Shown one piece after another: positions 8,884 through 18,680 of a DNA stretch of 64,000 nucleotides. Source of the stretch: Gluconacetobacter azotocaptans (GTDB lineage Bacteria; Pseudomonadota; Alphaproteobacteria; Acetobacterales; Acetobacteraceae). Location: NCBI RefSeq assembly GCF_014174355.1, contig NZ_JABEQF010000013.1, positions 1 to 64,000 of the forward strand. Direction: 5' to 3'. The notes under the pieces were generated by a model. That model worked only from the letters and a program-made list of their open reading frames with translations. It had not been told where the DNA came from and ran no database searches. Every line of letters begins with the position of its first letter. The stretch's first letter is position 1. The translations under genes and the position numbers were made by a program.

Positions 8884-11800
8884 CTATCTCTGCTCCACCC
8901 TGCCCACGCCCTCGACGGCGCGGATCATGTGGGCGATGCGCGGCGTCACCCGGTAGGCGCCGCTCAGCGTCACCTCGACATCGCGCGTCTCGGCGACCGA
9001 CGGCAGCAGGACGATCTTCCCCCGCCCGCCCCGCTCCTCGGCCAGGATGGCCTGGATCGGGGTCAGGGCGTCCTCGCGGTCGAACCAGATGCGCAGCTCG
9101 GCGGCGGCGTCGGCCGCCGCCTGTTCCAACCCCACCACGTCGCTGGCGGTGATGCGCAGCGCCTCGCCGTCCAGGCGCAGGTCCGCCGTCACCAGCACGG
9201 CATTACCGGCCGTCAGCACCTCGCGCGAGCGGGACAGGACCTCGGAGAAGAACGTGACCTCGCACCCGCCGCTGGCGTCCGACAGGCGGACCCAGGCCAT
9301 CTTGCTGCCGGTGCGGGTCGGGCGTTCCTTGCGGTCCACCACGCAGCCCGCGATCTTCACCCGCGTCAGGCCCGCCTGGGCCGCGGCCTCCAGCCCGGTC
9401 GCGCGCACGGCGCCCAGGCGGCGCATCAGCGGGCCGTAGGAATCCAGTGGATGAGCCGTCAGATGGAAGCCGATGGCCTCGGCCTCCATGCCCAGACGCT
9501 CGAATTCCGGCCAATCGGAAACGGCGGGCAGGCGCAGGGGCTCGGCCGCCGGGGTAGCGCCGCCGCCGCCGAACAGGCCGATCTGTCCGCTGGCGGCCTC
9601 CTGCGCCTGGGCGTTCGCCCGCCGCAGGACGGTCTCGGCCGCCGCCGCCACCAGCGCGCGATTGGGCACCATGGTGTCGAACGCCCCGGCCTTGGCCAGA
9701 TTCTCGATCTGCATCTTGTTCAACTGGCGCGGGTCCACGCGCGCCGCCAGGTCGGCCAGGTCGGTGAAAGGCCGCGCGCCCCGCGCCACGACTAGCGCCT
9801 CCATCGCCGAGAACCCCACCTTCTTGACCGCCGCCAGCGCGTAGCGGATGCCCAGCGTGCCGTCCGGCCGCCGTTCGACGGTGAAATCCGGCCCCGACGC
9901 ATTGATGTCCGGCGGCAGGACGGCAATGCCCAGGCGCTCGGCCTCCTGCCGCAGGGCAGCCAGCTTGTCGGTCTTTTCACGGGCCAGCGACATGCACGCC
10001 GCCAGGAAGGCCACGGGGTGGTTCGCCTTCATCCACGCCGTCTGATACGACACCAGCGCATAGGCGGCGGCGTGGGATTTGTTGAACCCGTAGTCGGCGA
10101 ACTTGGCCATCAGGTCGAACACTTCGACCGCCTTGTCGCGGTCGATGCCGCGCCCCACCGCGCCCTCGGTGAAGATCTCGCGCTGGGTGTCCATCTCGGC
10201 ACGGATCTTCTTGCCCATCGCGCGGCGCAGCAGGTCGGCGCCACCCAGGCTGTAGCCCGCCATCTTCTGGGCGATCTGCATCACCTGTTCCTGATAGACC
10301 ATGATGCCGTAGGTCTCGGACAGGATGTCGCGGATTTCCTCGTGCGGGGGCTCCCACGCCTCGCCATGCTTGCGGCGGCAATAATCGGGAATATTGGCCA
10401 TCGGGCCGGGGCGGTAGAGCGCCACCGCGGCGATCAGATCCTCCAGCCGCGTCGGGCGCATCTGCTTCAGGACATCGCGCATCCCCGCGCCTTCGAACTG
10501 GAACACGCCGCCGGTGTCGCCGCGCGCCAGCATCTCGTACGTCAGGGCGTCGTCCAGCGGCAGCATCGACAGATCGACCGTCACGTCCAGCCCCTTCAGG
10601 AACTGGACCGCCCGTTGCAGGATGGTCAGCGTCGTCAGCCCCAGGAAGTCGAACTTCACCAGGCCCGCCTGCTCGACGAACTTCATGTTGTACTGGGTGA
10701 CCAGCATGTCGCTCTTGGGATCGCGATAGAGCGGCACCAGGTCGACCAGTTGCCGGTCGCCGATCACCACGCCGGCGGCATGGGTGCTGGCGTGGCGATA
10801 CAGACCTTCCAACTGCAGGCCGATTTCCATCAGCCGGCGCAGCGCCTCGTCGGTGTCGCGCATTTCCTGCAGGCGCGGTTCGCCGTCGATGGCCTGCTTC
10901 AGCGTCACCGGCTTGGCCGGATTGTTCGGGATCAGTTCCGCAACCTTGTTGACCATGCCGAACGGCAGGCCCAGCACGCGGCCGACGTCGCGCACGGCGG
11001 CGCGGGCCTGCAATTTTCCGAAGGTGATGATCTGCGCCACCCGATCGGGGCCATATTCGCCCCGGACATAGCGGATCACCTCGTCCCGCCGGTCCTGGCA
11101 GAAATCGATGTCGAAATCGGGCATCGACACACGTTCGGGGTTCAGGAACCGCTCGAACAGCAGGTTGAAGGGAATCGGGTCGATATCGGTGATCGTCAGC
11201 GCCCACGCCGCCAGCGACCCGGCGCCCGACCCGCGCCCCGGCCCCACCGGAATGTCATGCGCCTTCGCCCACTGGATAAAGTCGGCCACGATCATGAAAT
11301 AGCCGGGGAACCCCATCTTCGCGATGATATCCAGCTCGAACGTCAGCCGCTCCTGATAGAGCCGCCGGGTGTCGTCATCCGGGTTCAGCCGCCGCAACCG
11401 CTGATCGAGTCCCGCGATCGCCATGGCGCGCAGGGTTTCCTCCTCGGTCGCGCCGGGTTCCACCTTGGGGCAGACCGGCAGCAGTGGCTTGCGCGTTTCC
11501 ACCCGCACCGCACACCGCCGGGCGATGGCCAGCGTATTGTCGCATGCCTCGGGCAGGTCGGCGAACAGCGCGCGCATCGCCTCGGGCGGCTTGAACCAAT
11601 GTTCGTGCGTCACCCGCCAGCGATCGCGCTCGGCCATCGTGCGGCCCTGCGCGATGCACAGCAGGGCGTCATGCGCCTCGTACATGTCCGGCCGGGGGAA
11701 GAAGCATTCGTTGGTGGCGACCAGCGGCAGACCTCGACGGTCGGCCAGCGCGATCATCCCCGGTTCCACCGCGCGTTCGACGGGCAGCCCGTGACGGTGC

Positions 11801-12312
11801 AGTTCCACCACCAGCCGGTCGCCGAAGGATTCGTGCAGGCGGTCCAGCAGCCGGGCGGCCTCGTTCTCCTGCCCCTCGGCCAGCATGCGAAACAGCGGGC
11901 CGCGCGTGCCGCCCGTCAGCAGGATCAGCCCTTCGGCGCGTTCGCACAGCAGGTCCAGCGGCACGGTCGGTTCCGCCGTGTCCCCTTGCAGAAATCCCGA
12001 CGAGGACAGGAATTGCAGGTTCAGCAGCCCGACATCGTCCTGCGCCAGCAGCACCACCGGCTCGGCCGGCTGGCCCGGCTTGTCGCAGCGGGGCGGCAGG
12101 CCGACCTGGCAGCCGATAATCGGCTGCACCCCCTTGCCCGAGCAATATTGCGAGAATTCCAGCGCCCCGAACAGATTGCCGGTATCGGTGATCGCGGCCG
12201 CCGGCATCCGCATCTGCTGCGCCAGCGCCGCGATGTCGGCAACCCGGATCGCCCCCTGGCTCAGGGAGTAGGCGGAATGGATGCGAAGATGGACGAAATC
12301 GGCATGGGACAT
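8884..12312 (-). CDS. dnaE: DNA polymerase III subunit alpha
   Basis: The 1142-residue protein is the replicative polymerase of the DnaE1 type. The N-terminal PHP domain begins FVHLRIHSAYSLSQGAI. The palm holds the catalytic aspartates in PDFDIDF (D401 and D403, the same numbers as in E. coli), with the third in VKFDFLGLTTLTIL. GPGRGSGAGSLAAW and helix-hairpin-helix and OB domains follow. The length fits DnaE1 rather than the shorter error-prone DnaE2. No Shine-Dalgarno precedes the ATG at 12312. Instead an extended -10 element, TGATACAAT, ends 6 nt before it, which would suit a leaderless mRNA. It lies downstream of lolD after 114 bp that contain a dispersed repeat. Confidence 0.97.
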   Translation of the reverse strand: MSHADFVHLRIHSAYSLSQGAIRVADIAALAQQMRMPAAAITDTGNLFGALEFSQYCSGKGVQPIIGCQVGLPPRCDKPGQPAEPVVLLAQDDVGLLNLQFLSSSGFLQGDTAEPTVPLDLLCERAEGLILLTGGTRGPLFRMLAEGQENEAARLLDRLHESFGDRLVVELHRHGLPVERAVEPGMIALADRRGLPLVATNECFFPRPDMYEAHDALLCIAQGRTMAERDRWRVTHEHWFKPPEAMRALFADLPEACDNTLAIARRCAVRVETRKPLLPVCPKVEPGATEEETLRAMAIAGLDQRLRRLNPDDDTRRLYQERLTFELDIIAKMGFPGYFMIVADFIQWAKAHDIPVGPGRGSGAGSLAAWALTITDIDPIPFNLLFERFLNPERVSMPDFDIDFCQDRRDEVIRYVRGEYGPDRVAQIITFGKLQARAAVRDVGRVLGLPFGMVNKVAELIPNNPAKPVTLKQAIDGEPRLQEMRDTDEALRRLMEIGLQLEGLYRHASTHAAGVVIGDRQLVDLVPLYRDPKSDMLVTQYNMKFVEQAGLVKFDFLGLTTLTILQRAVQFLKGLDVTVDLSMLPLDDALTYEMLARGDTGGVFQFEGAGMRDVLKQMRPTRLEDLIAAVALYRPGPMANIPDYCRRKHGEAWEPPHEEIRDILSETYGIMVYQEQVMQIAQKMAGYSLGGADLLRRAMGKKIRAEMDTQREIFTEGAVGRGIDRDKAVEVFDLMAKFADYGFNKSHAAAYALVSYQTAWMKANHPVAFLAACMSLAREKTDKLAALRQEAERLGIAVLPPDINASGPDFTVERRPDGTLGIRYALAAVKKVGFSAMEALVVARGARPFTDLADLAARVDPRQLNKMQIENLAKAGAFDTMVPNRALVAAAAETVLRRANAQAQEAASGQIGLFGGGGATPAAEPLRLPAVSDWPEFERLGMEAEAIGFHLTAHPLDSYGPLMRRLGAVRATGLEAAAQAGLTRVKIAGCVVDRKERPTRTGSKMAWVRLSDASGGCEVTFFSEVLSRSREVLTAGNAVLVTADLRLDGEALRITASDVVGLEQAAADAAAELRIWFDREDALTPIQAILAEERGGRGKIVLLPSVAETRDVEVTLSGAYRVTPRIAHMIRAVEGVGRVEQR

Positions 12313-12318
12313 GTCGTC

Positions 12319-12327
12319 ATTGTATCA
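12319..12327 (-). promoter_or_regulatory. Extended -10 element immediately upstream of dnaE
   Basis: TGATACAAT on the minus strand matches the extended -10 pattern TGnTATAAT at all but one base of the hexamer. It ends 6 nt before the dnaE ATG, so transcription would begin at or next to the A of the start codon. I see no good -35 at 16-18 nt, which extended -10 promoters can tolerate. Confidence 0.45.
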
Positions 12328-12384
12328 CGACCTGGTCCGTCCCGCGCCGATTCTCCGCCCTGTCCGGGCAGGACAGGTCGGGCG

Positions 12385-12425
12385 TTGCCCGAACCCACCA
12401 GGGCCTGAGGCCCTGGACCCCGGTC
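12385..12425 (+). repeat. Dispersed intergenic palindromic repeat, copy 1
   Basis: A 41-bp unit whose core, CCAGGGCCTGAGGCCCTGG, forms an 8-bp stem with a 3-nt loop. It sits directly against the lolD stop codon. A second copy at 41426-41466 in the same orientation differs at one position only. This resembles REP-type elements: short, palindromic, and outside genes. It may act as a 3' mRNA stabiliser or terminator for lolD. Confidence 0.75.
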
Positions 12426-12426
12426 G

Positions 12427-13122
12427 TCAGTCGGGCGAAATCTCCACCAGCCGGCCGTCGTGCAGGGTCACCACCCGGTCCATGCGGGCCGCCAGCACGG
12501 CATTGTGGGTGGCGATCAGCGCCGCAACGCCCTCGCCCCGCACCATCCGCAGCAGTTCATCGAACACCGCGTCGGACGTGTGGACGTCCAAGTTGCCGGT
12601 CGGTTCGTCGGCCAGCAGGATGCCGGGGCGATTGGCCAGCGCGCGCGCGATGGCCACGCGCTGCTTTTCGCCGCCCGACAGCCGGCCGGGCAGATGGTCC
12701 AGCCGGTGCGCCAGCCCGAACGAGCCCAGCAGCGCATCGGCCCGCACCCGCGCGTCGGCACGGCGTACGCCCGCGATCATCTGCGGCAGCATCACGTTTT
12801 CCCGCGCCGTGAATTCGGGCAGCAGATGATGGAACTGGTAGACGAACCCGATCTGCCGGCGCCGGATGGCCGTCCGCTCGCCGTCGCCCAGGCGCCCGGC
12901 TTCCTCGCCGCCCACCACGACCCGACCGCGATCCGGCGCTTCCAGCAGGCCGGCCAGGTGCAGCAGGGTGGATTTGCCGGTGCCCGACGGCGCGACCAGG
13001 GCCACGATCTCGCCGGCGCGCAGTTCCAGATCCACGCCCCGCAGCACCTCCAGCGTCTCATCCCCGCTGCGGAATGTGCGTTCCACACCGTCCAGAATCA
13101 GGGGGGCCACCGTCTTACTCAT
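12427..13122 (-). CDS. lolD: Lipoprotein-releasing ABC transporter, ATP-binding protein
   Basis: This 231-residue ATPase powers extraction of outer-membrane lipoproteins from the inner membrane for delivery to LolA. The Walker A is APSGTGKST, the Q-loop region reads [18 protein letters not shown], which is typical of LolD, and the signature [15 protein letters not shown], Walker [13 protein letters not shown] and the switch His in ATHN are all present. It overlaps the upstream permease gene by 8 bp, which implies translational coupling and a shared complex. Confidence 0.95.
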   Translation of the reverse strand: MSKTVAPLILDGVERTFRSGDETLEVLRGVDLELRAGEIVALVAPSGTGKSTLLHLAGLLEAPDRGRVVVGGEEAGRLGDGERTAIRRRQIGFVYQFHHLLPEFTARENVMLPQMIAGVRRADARVRADALLGSFGLAHRLDHLPGRLSGGEKQRVAIARALANRPGILLADEPTGNLDVHTSDAVFDELLRMVRGEGVAALIATHNAVLAARMDRVVTLHDGRLVEISPD

Positions 13123-14362
13123 GACGCAGGGCCTCCACGGGGTCGGTCCGCGCCGCGCGCCAGGACGGATAGAGCGTGGCCAGAAGCGACAGGACCAGCG
13201 CCATCACGATGACCTCGAACACCTGCGACCAGATCAGCTTCGACGGCAGATGCTCGAGGTAATAGATCTCGGGATTGAACAGGTTGGTGCCGGTCAGCGA
13301 TTGCAGTACCTGGCGGATGCGCTCGATATTCAGGCTGAAGGCGATGCCCAGCGCCGTGCCCGCCGCGGTGCCCGTCACCCCCACCGAAGCCCCGCACATC
13401 AGGAAGATACGCATGATCGCCCCCCGGCTGGCGCCAATGGTGCGTAGCACGGCAATGTCGCCGGTCTTGTCCTTCACCATCATGATCAGCGACGAAATGA
13501 CGTTGAACGCCGCGACCAGGATGATCAGGGTCAGGATCAGGAACAGCACGTTCTGTTCCACCTGCACCGCGCCGAAGAAGGCGTTGTTGGTCTGCGTCCA
13601 ATCCAGCACCCGCAGCCGGGCATCCCCCAGCGCGCGTTCGATCTCCATGCGGATCGGCTGCACGTTGGTCGCATCGCGGGTGGTAACCTGGATCTGCGTG
13701 ACCTGGTCCGGCATCTCGAAATAGATCTGCGCGGCCGGCAACGGCAGGAAGACGTAGCCGGCATTGTAATCGTTCATGCCCGCGTCGAAGATCGCCACCA
13801 CATGATAGGCCCGCACGCGCGGCACGGTGCCGAATGCGGTCGCCGCCCCGTTCGGCGATACCAACGTCAGCTTCGATCCCACCGACAGGCCGGCCCGTTC
13901 GGCCAGGGTCACGCCGATGACGATGGCATCATTGCCCTGGTAGCCATCCAGCGAACCCGCCACCAGCGAGTTGCTGATTTCGTGCAGGTCGCGCAATCCC
14001 TGCGGGGTCATGCCCCGGACCAGGCCGCCGGTATTGTACGAACCGGAATTCAGCAGCACCTGCCCCTCGATCAGCGGGGTGGCGGTCACCACGCCGGGGA
14101 CCTGACGCACCGTGGCCGCCAGATCGTCGTAATTCTGGATGGTCCGCGTCACGCCGAAGACGCTCAGATCGCCGTTCAGCCCCAGGATCCGGCCCATCAG
14201 GTCGGCCTTGAAGCCGTTCATCACCGACATGACGATGATCAGCGTCGCCACCCCCAGCGCAATGCCGATCAGCGAGAAGATGGCGATCACCGAGACGAAC
14301 CGTTCCCCCTTGCGCGCGCGCAGGTACCGGCCGGCCACCGCCCGTTCGAACGGACCAAACAT
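13115..14362 (-). CDS. lolC: Lipoprotein-releasing ABC transporter, permease subunit (LolC/LolE type)
   Basis: The 415-residue membrane protein has one N-terminal transmembrane helix ([30 protein letters not shown]), a periplasmic domain of about 200 residues and three C-terminal helices, the MacB/FtsX topology of LolC/E. Only one permease gene is present here, as is usual in alphaproteobacteria, where it probably forms a homodimer with LolD. I start at the ATG at 14362 ([19 protein letters not shown]), the normal family N-terminus; an upstream in-frame extension overlaps proS and is not protein-like. The ATG lies 2 nt after the proS stop, and the gene overlaps lolD by 8 bp, so proS-lolC-lolD is tightly coupled. 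Confidence 0.94.
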   Translation of the reverse strand: MFGPFERAVAGRYLRARKGERFVSVIAIFSLIGIALGVATLIIVMSVMNGFKADLMGRILGLNGDLSVFGVTRTIQNYDDLAATVRQVPGVVTATPLIEGQVLLNSGSYNTGGLVRGMTPQGLRDLHEISNSLVAGSLDGYQGNDAIVIGVTLAERAGLSVGSKLTLVSPNGAATAFGTVPRVRAYHVVAIFDAGMNDYNAGYVFLPLPAAQIYFEMPDQVTQIQVTTRDATNVQPIRMEIERALGDARLRVLDWTQTNNAFFGAVQVEQNVLFLILTLIILVAAFNVISSLIMMVKDKTGDIAVLRTIGASRGAIMRIFLMCGASVGVTGTAAGTALGIAFSLNIERIRQVLQSLTGTNLFNPEIYYLEHLPSKLIWSQVFEVIVMALVLSLLATLYPSWRAARTDPVEALRHE

Positions 14363-14364
14363 CG

Positions 14365-15681
14365 TCAGGCCGCGGTCACGCGGGCGATCGCCTCGTCCAC
14401 CGTCAGTTCGAACCGCTCGCCGCCCTGCCGGCGCTTCAGTTCCACCTTGCCTTCCTTGGCGCCGCGCGGGCCGACGATGATCTGCCACGGGTGGCCCATC
14501 AGGTCGGCGTCGGCGAATTTCACGCCCGCGCGCTCGGCCCGGTCGTCATACAGGAACGCGCCCGGCGCCGCCGCATACAGCGTCTCGCAGATCGCATCGC
14601 AGGCGGTATCGCCGGTCTTCAGGTTCAGGATGGCCGCCCGGAACGGCGCCACGCTGTCCGGCCAGATGATCCCGTTCTCGTCGTGGCTGGCCTCGATGAT
14701 CGCGGCGACCAGCCGCGACACGCCGATGCCGTACGACCCCATCTCGGGATAGAGCGGCGCGCCGTCGGGGCCGCTGACCGTGATGTCCATCGATTCGGTG
14801 TATTTGCGGCCGAAATGGAAGATGTGGCCGACCTCGATGCCCCTGCCCTCGCGCCGGCGTTCCGTCGGGACGTTGGTCCAGCCGGCTTCGTCATGCTTCT
14901 CGTCCGTCGCGGCATAGAACGAGGTCATGCGCGTGAAGAACGCATCCAGCGATTCGCGGTCGGCGATATCCACCGGTTCGGACAGCCAGTCCTGGTCCTC
15001 GAACGCGCCGTCGAAGAACACGCCGCTTTCACCAGTGGGCGCCAGGATCAGGAATTCATGGCTCAGTTCGCCGCCGATCGGGCCGGTATCGGCCACCATC
15101 GGGATCGCCTTGACGCCCAGCCGCTGGAAGGTCCGCAGATAGGCCAGCATCATCCGCCGGTAGGTATCGACCGCCGAGGCATAATCGACATCGAAGCTGT
15201 AGGCGTCCTTCATGTAGAATTCGCGGCCGCGCATCACGCCGAAACGGGGGCGGACCTCGTCACGGAACTTCCACTGGATGTGGTACAGCACCTGCGGCAG
15301 TTCGCGGTACGATTTGACGACCTGGCCGAACAGATCGGTGATCATCTCCTCGTTGGTCGGTCCGTACAGCAGGTCGCGCTCGTGCCGGTCCTGGATGCGC
15401 AGCATCTCGGGCCCATAGGCGTCGTAACGGCCCGACCGCTTCCACAATTCCGCCGGCTGGATCGTGGGCATCAGCAGTTCCTGCGCCCCGATGGCGTCCT
15501 GCTCCTCGCGCACGATCCGGGCGATGTTCTGCAGCACCCGCCACCCGGCCGGCAGCCAGGCATAGATCCCCGCCGACGTCTGGCGCACCAGGCCGGCCCG
15601 CAGCATCAGACGGTGGGAGATGATCTGCGCCTCGGCAGGATTCTCCTTGAGAGTAGGCAGGAAGCCACGGGACAGACGCAT
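14365..15681 (-). CDS. proS: Prolyl-tRNA synthetase (short form without editing insertion)
   Basis: The 438-residue class II synthetase charges tRNA-Pro. Motif 1 and neighbouring blocks are clear: [36 protein letters not shown] and [18 protein letters not shown]. Motif 2 is [20 protein letters not shown] and motif 3 lies in [16 protein letters not shown]. The length and the absence of the roughly 180-residue INS editing domain mark the alphaproteobacterial ProRS type, so Ala-tRNA-Pro would need a trans-editing protein encoded elsewhere. I start at the ATG at 15681, the family's usual MRLS start, with GAGG about 11 nt upstream; another ATG ten codons earlier is possible. Confidence 0.95.
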   Translation of the reverse strand: MRLSRGFLPTLKENPAEAQIISHRLMLRAGLVRQTSAGIYAWLPAGWRVLQNIARIVREEQDAIGAQELLMPTIQPAELWKRSGRYDAYGPEMLRIQDRHERDLLYGPTNEEMITDLFGQVVKSYRELPQVLYHIQWKFRDEVRPRFGVMRGREFYMKDAYSFDVDYASAVDTYRRMMLAYLRTFQRLGVKAIPMVADTGPIGGELSHEFLILAPTGESGVFFDGAFEDQDWLSEPVDIADRESLDAFFTRMTSFYAATDEKHDEAGWTNVPTERRREGRGIEVGHIFHFGRKYTESMDITVSGPDGAPLYPEMGSYGIGVSRLVAAIIEASHDENGIIWPDSVAPFRAAILNLKTGDTACDAICETLYAAAPGAFLYDDRAERAGVKFADADLMGHPWQIIVGPRGAKEGKVELKRRQGGERFELTVDEAIARVTAA

Positions 15682-15992
15682 GCCGTTATCAACCTCGAAA
15701 AACCGGCCCATCGCCGGACGAATCGTAGAGCAGGAAAAGACGAATACGACAGAACCCGGATGATCGCCACGCCGGCCTGTCCATGACGGTCCCGTTATGC
15801 ACAACGAACTGTGAAGCCCAAACCCCGGTCCGGCACGTTCAACAAGTCCGTGAAGCAGGTGACAGGCCCGACCCGGACTCCTACAGTCCCACCCGTCCAA
15901 TCCGGTTGTCAGGATCTGCCGGGTTTAGGGAAAAACGTCCGGGAACGGCAGAAAGGGCAAACGCCTTTTCTGCCGTAATCCTGTCGGGCCCG
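15682..15992. other. 311-bp non-coding interval between rnj and proS
   Basis: No convincing reading frame is present on either strand. The right end holds the hairpin downstream of rnj (listed separately). The left end must hold the proS ribosome-binding site and perhaps a promoter, but no clear -35/-10 pair stands out. In many alphaproteobacteria a methylmalonyl-CoA epimerase gene and a small membrane protein gene occupy this position; neither is recognisable here. Confidence 0.6.
15946..15975 (-). terminator. Hairpin downstream of rnj
   Basis: A 13-bp stem with one G-U pair is formed by CGGCAGAAAGGGC (15946-15958) and GCCTTTTCTGCCG (15963-15975) around a 4-nt loop. It begins 17 nt after the rnj stop codon. 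The following minus-strand bases are not a strong U tract, so it may be a weak terminator or a 3'-end stabilising structure. Confidence 0.55.
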
Positions 15993-17639
15993 TCAGACGC
16001 GCAGCAGGTGAACGTCGACCAGCGGGCGCTTCTGCAATTTACGCCCCAGCGCGCGGCGCAGGGCAGTCTTCGCGGCCTCGCGGAACGTGGTGTCGTCCCG
16101 GCGCAGCTCATCGGGGATCTCGTCCAGCGCGTCGCCGAATTCCTCGGTCATGCGGGCGGTTTCCGGGTCCTCGGGGTCCAGCAGGCCGGGCGCGCTGACC
16201 TTGGGGTCGCCGATCAGATAGCCTTCGTCATCCACCGCGAAACTGCCGATGACCATGCCGTTGAACAGCATGCGCCTGCGGGCCGCCAGCACGCCGCCGT
16301 TCATCGGCAGCAGGCGCCCGCCATCCAGCACCAGGCGGCCGGTCGGCGCAGTGTCCACCACCTCGACCGCGCCCGGCGACAGGTTCAGGATATCGCCGTC
16401 TTCCAGCAGGATCGGCGTCACGCCCTTTTCGCGCGCGATGGCGGCGTTGGCCGTCAGATGGCGCCATTCGCCATGCACCGGCACCGCATAGCGCGGCCGC
16501 ACCAGGTCGAACAGGCGGCGCACGTCGCCGCCGGTCGCATGGCCCGACACATGGACCAGATGGTCGCGATCGGTCAGCACCCGCACGCCGCGCCGGGTCA
16601 GGTTGTCCTGCACCTGCATGACCGCCTGCTCGTTCCCCGGGATCATCCGGCTGCTGTAGATGACGGTGTCGCCCTGGCCCAGCGAGATGTTGGGATGGGT
16701 ATCGCTGGCGATGCGCGACAGGGCGGAACGGGGTTCGCCCTGGCTGCCGGTGATGATCAGCACCACCGAATCATCCGCCACCGAATTGGCTTCCTGTTCG
16801 GACAGGAAGGGCGGCACGTCGGACAGATAGCCGCATTCCCGCGCCGCGAGATCGAGGTTGCGCAGCGAACGGCCGACGATGGCCACCGAACGCCCCGCCG
16901 CCTGGGCGGCCTTGGCGATCGTCTCCACCCGCGCCACGTTGCTGGCGAAGCAGGTTACGGCAATCCGCCCCGTCAGCGACCCGATCAGGTCGATCATGCT
17001 GCGACGCACATCGGCCTCGGACGCCGACGGGCCTTCGGTCATCACGTTGGTGCTGTCACACACCATGGCCAGTACGCCCTCATCCCCCAGCGCCTCGAAC
17101 GCGGCGGTGTCTGTCGGCGGGCCGACCATGGGGGTGGGGTCCAGCTTCCAATCGCCGGTATGGACGACGACGCCGTGCGGCGTGCGCAGGATCAGCGCCT
17201 GGGCCTCGGGCACCGAATGGGTGACGGGGATGAAGCCGATATCGAACGGCCCGACGTCAAAGCGCCCCCCCGGCGCAATCACATGGATCTTCACCTGCTG
17301 CTGCAGGTGCGCCTCGCTCAGCTTGCGCCGCAGGACGGCGGCGGCGAAGGGCGTCGCATAGACCGGGCAGCCCAGGCGCGGCCACAGATGGGCCACCGCC
17401 CCCAGATGATCCTCATGCGCGTGGGTGATCACCAGCCCCGCGAGGCTCTTCTTGCGCTCGACGATAAAGACCGGGTCCGGCATCAGGATCTCGGCCTCGG
17501 GCGTGTCGTTGCCGCTGAAGCCGATACCGCAATCCACCGCCAGCCAGGTGGACCCCAACCTGTAGAGGTTGAGATTCATGCCGATCTCGCCCGTTCCGCC
17601 CAAAGGCAGAAAGGCCAGACCATCACTCACATCGTTCAT
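15993..17639 (-). CDS. rnj: Ribonuclease J
   Basis: The 548-residue protein is a metallo-beta-lactamase/beta-CASP ribonuclease with 5'-3' exonuclease and endonuclease activity in mRNA and rRNA maturation. The zinc motif THAHEDHLGA (H73, H75, D77, H78) is intact, as are GDWKLDP, CDSTN and the beta-CASP block VHVSGHATGGDVRRL. A C-terminal domain of about 100 residues follows, as in the alphaproteobacterial enzymes. I start at the ATG at 17639 because AAGGA lies about 7 nt upstream. It is downstream of birA after 264 bp and upstream of proS. Confidence 0.95.
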   Translation of the reverse strand: MNDVSDGLAFLPLGGTGEIGMNLNLYRLGSTWLAVDCGIGFSGNDTPEAEILMPDPVFIVERKKSLAGLVITHAHEDHLGAVAHLWPRLGCPVYATPFAAAVLRRKLSEAHLQQQVKIHVIAPGGRFDVGPFDIGFIPVTHSVPEAQALILRTPHGVVVHTGDWKLDPTPMVGPPTDTAAFEALGDEGVLAMVCDSTNVMTEGPSASEADVRRSMIDLIGSLTGRIAVTCFASNVARVETIAKAAQAAGRSVAIVGRSLRNLDLAARECGYLSDVPPFLSEQEANSVADDSVVLIITGSQGEPRSALSRIASDTHPNISLGQGDTVIYSSRMIPGNEQAVMQVQDNLTRRGVRVLTDRDHLVHVSGHATGGDVRRLFDLVRPRYAVPVHGEWRHLTANAAIAREKGVTPILLEDGDILNLSPGAVEVVDTAPTGRLVLDGGRLLPMNGGVLAARRRMLFNGMVIGSFAVDDEGYLIGDPKVSAPGLLDPEDPETARMTEEFGDALDEIPDELRRDDTTFREAAKTALRRALGRKLQKRPLVDVHLLRV

Positions 17640-17903
17640 AACCAATCCTTCTGTACCTTGAATCCTGCCAGTACCATGGCCGTTGCCGGTTCCTGGCGTT
17701 GCCTGTCTTCACTCATCGCGGGCATGGGATACGCCCGCCGGAATCCACACCCCTTCGGGGTCAATCACATCGGTATCGGCCTGCTTGGGCGCAATCGAGG
17801 CGCATCGGAGCCGGAGGCCATCCGCCCGAACCCGACCGGTTCGGGTACGTCCTGGCCATCCTCTCGACGAGCGCCCCGGCCCGCCGCCGGACCGTACCTG
17901 CCG

Positions 17904-18680
17904 TTATGTCGCCGCCGCTGTCCCACCGCCGGCCGGGGGCGCCATCGCCCCCCGGTCCAGCAGCAGGATTTCGCCGGCTGAAATCCGTCTCGTCCCGTCG
18001 GCACACCGCAGCAGGAGCATTCCCTGCGCGTCGAGACCTTCGAACGAACCTTCTACCTGCCCGCTTTCCCCGCGCACCACAAGCCTTGTCCCCAAGGGGT
18101 GGGCGCGTTCCAGCCACGCCTGCCGGATCGGGGCGAAGCCCGCGCCCGCGCAAACGGCCATCCAGCGGTCCAGCCCGTCGCAAATCCCCTGCGCCACGAT
18201 TTCAGGCGCGGGCGGCGGACCATACTCCGCGACACAGGCCAGATCGCGCCCGGGAATGGGGGGGGCGGCGCGTAGATTGGCGCCGAACCCGATGACCACC
18301 CAGCGCCGGGCGGAATCGCCTCCGGATTCGATCAGGATACCGGCGGCCTTGCGCCCGTCCAGCAGCACATCGTTGGGCCATTTCAGGCGCAGGCAGGCCG
18401 GGTCGGGGATCCAGGGCGCCAGCGCGTCGTAAAAGGCCAGGCTGGCGATAAAGGGCCACAGACCGGCCGGCCAGGTCCCCTCGCCCTCGGGCCGCAGCAG
18501 CACGGAAAAGGCCAGGTTGCCCCCGGGGTCCTGCCAATCCCGCCCGCGGCTGCCCCGGCCGCGAACCTGCCGCCGGGCCAGGACGCCCAGGCCGGCGGCC
18601 TCGCCGGCATGGGCGCGTTCCAGGCACAAATCCGACGTCGACCCCAGTTCGTCGTAGATTTCCAGCCGCCAGGGCGTCAC
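17904..18680 (-). CDS. birA: Biotin--[acetyl-CoA carboxylase] ligase
   Basis: The 258-residue enzyme activates biotin as biotinyl-AMP and transfers it to the carrier protein of acetyl-CoA carboxylase. The catalytic loop GRGSRGRDWQ is present near residue 41, followed by KWPNDVLLDGRKAAGIL with the key lysine. A C-terminal SH3-like domain covers the last 50 residues. There is no N-terminal helix-turn-helix, so it is a group I ligase without the biotin repressor function. The start is a GTG that overlaps the nuoN stop by 4 bp (GTGA), which couples it to the nuo operon. This nuoN-birA link is common in alphaproteobacteria and probably reflects co-transcription rather than shared function. Confidence 0.94.
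   Translation of the reverse strand: MTPWRLEIYDELGSTSDLCLERAHAGEAAGLGVLARRQVRGRGSRGRDWQDPGGNLAFSVLLRPEGEGTWPAGLWPFIASLAFYDALAPWIPDPACLRLKWPNDVLLDGRKAAGILIESGGDSARRWVVIGFGANLRAAPPIPGRDLACVAEYGPPPAPEIVAQGICDGLDRWMAVCAGAGFAPIRQAWLERAHPLGTRLVVRGESGQVEGSFEGLDAQGMLLLRCADGTRRISAGEILLLDRGAMAPPAGGGTAAAT

Noticed and set aside
10018-12408. 796-codon open frame on the plus strand opposite dnaE
   Set aside because: It is the antisense shadow of dnaE. Composition is rich in His, Arg, Gln and Gly as expected from reversed GC-rich codons, and it shows no domain.
17745-17765. Small ACCCC/GGGGT hairpin in the birA-rnj gap
   Set aside because: A 5-bp stem is too short to be meaningful, and the gap shows no other structure or coding potential.
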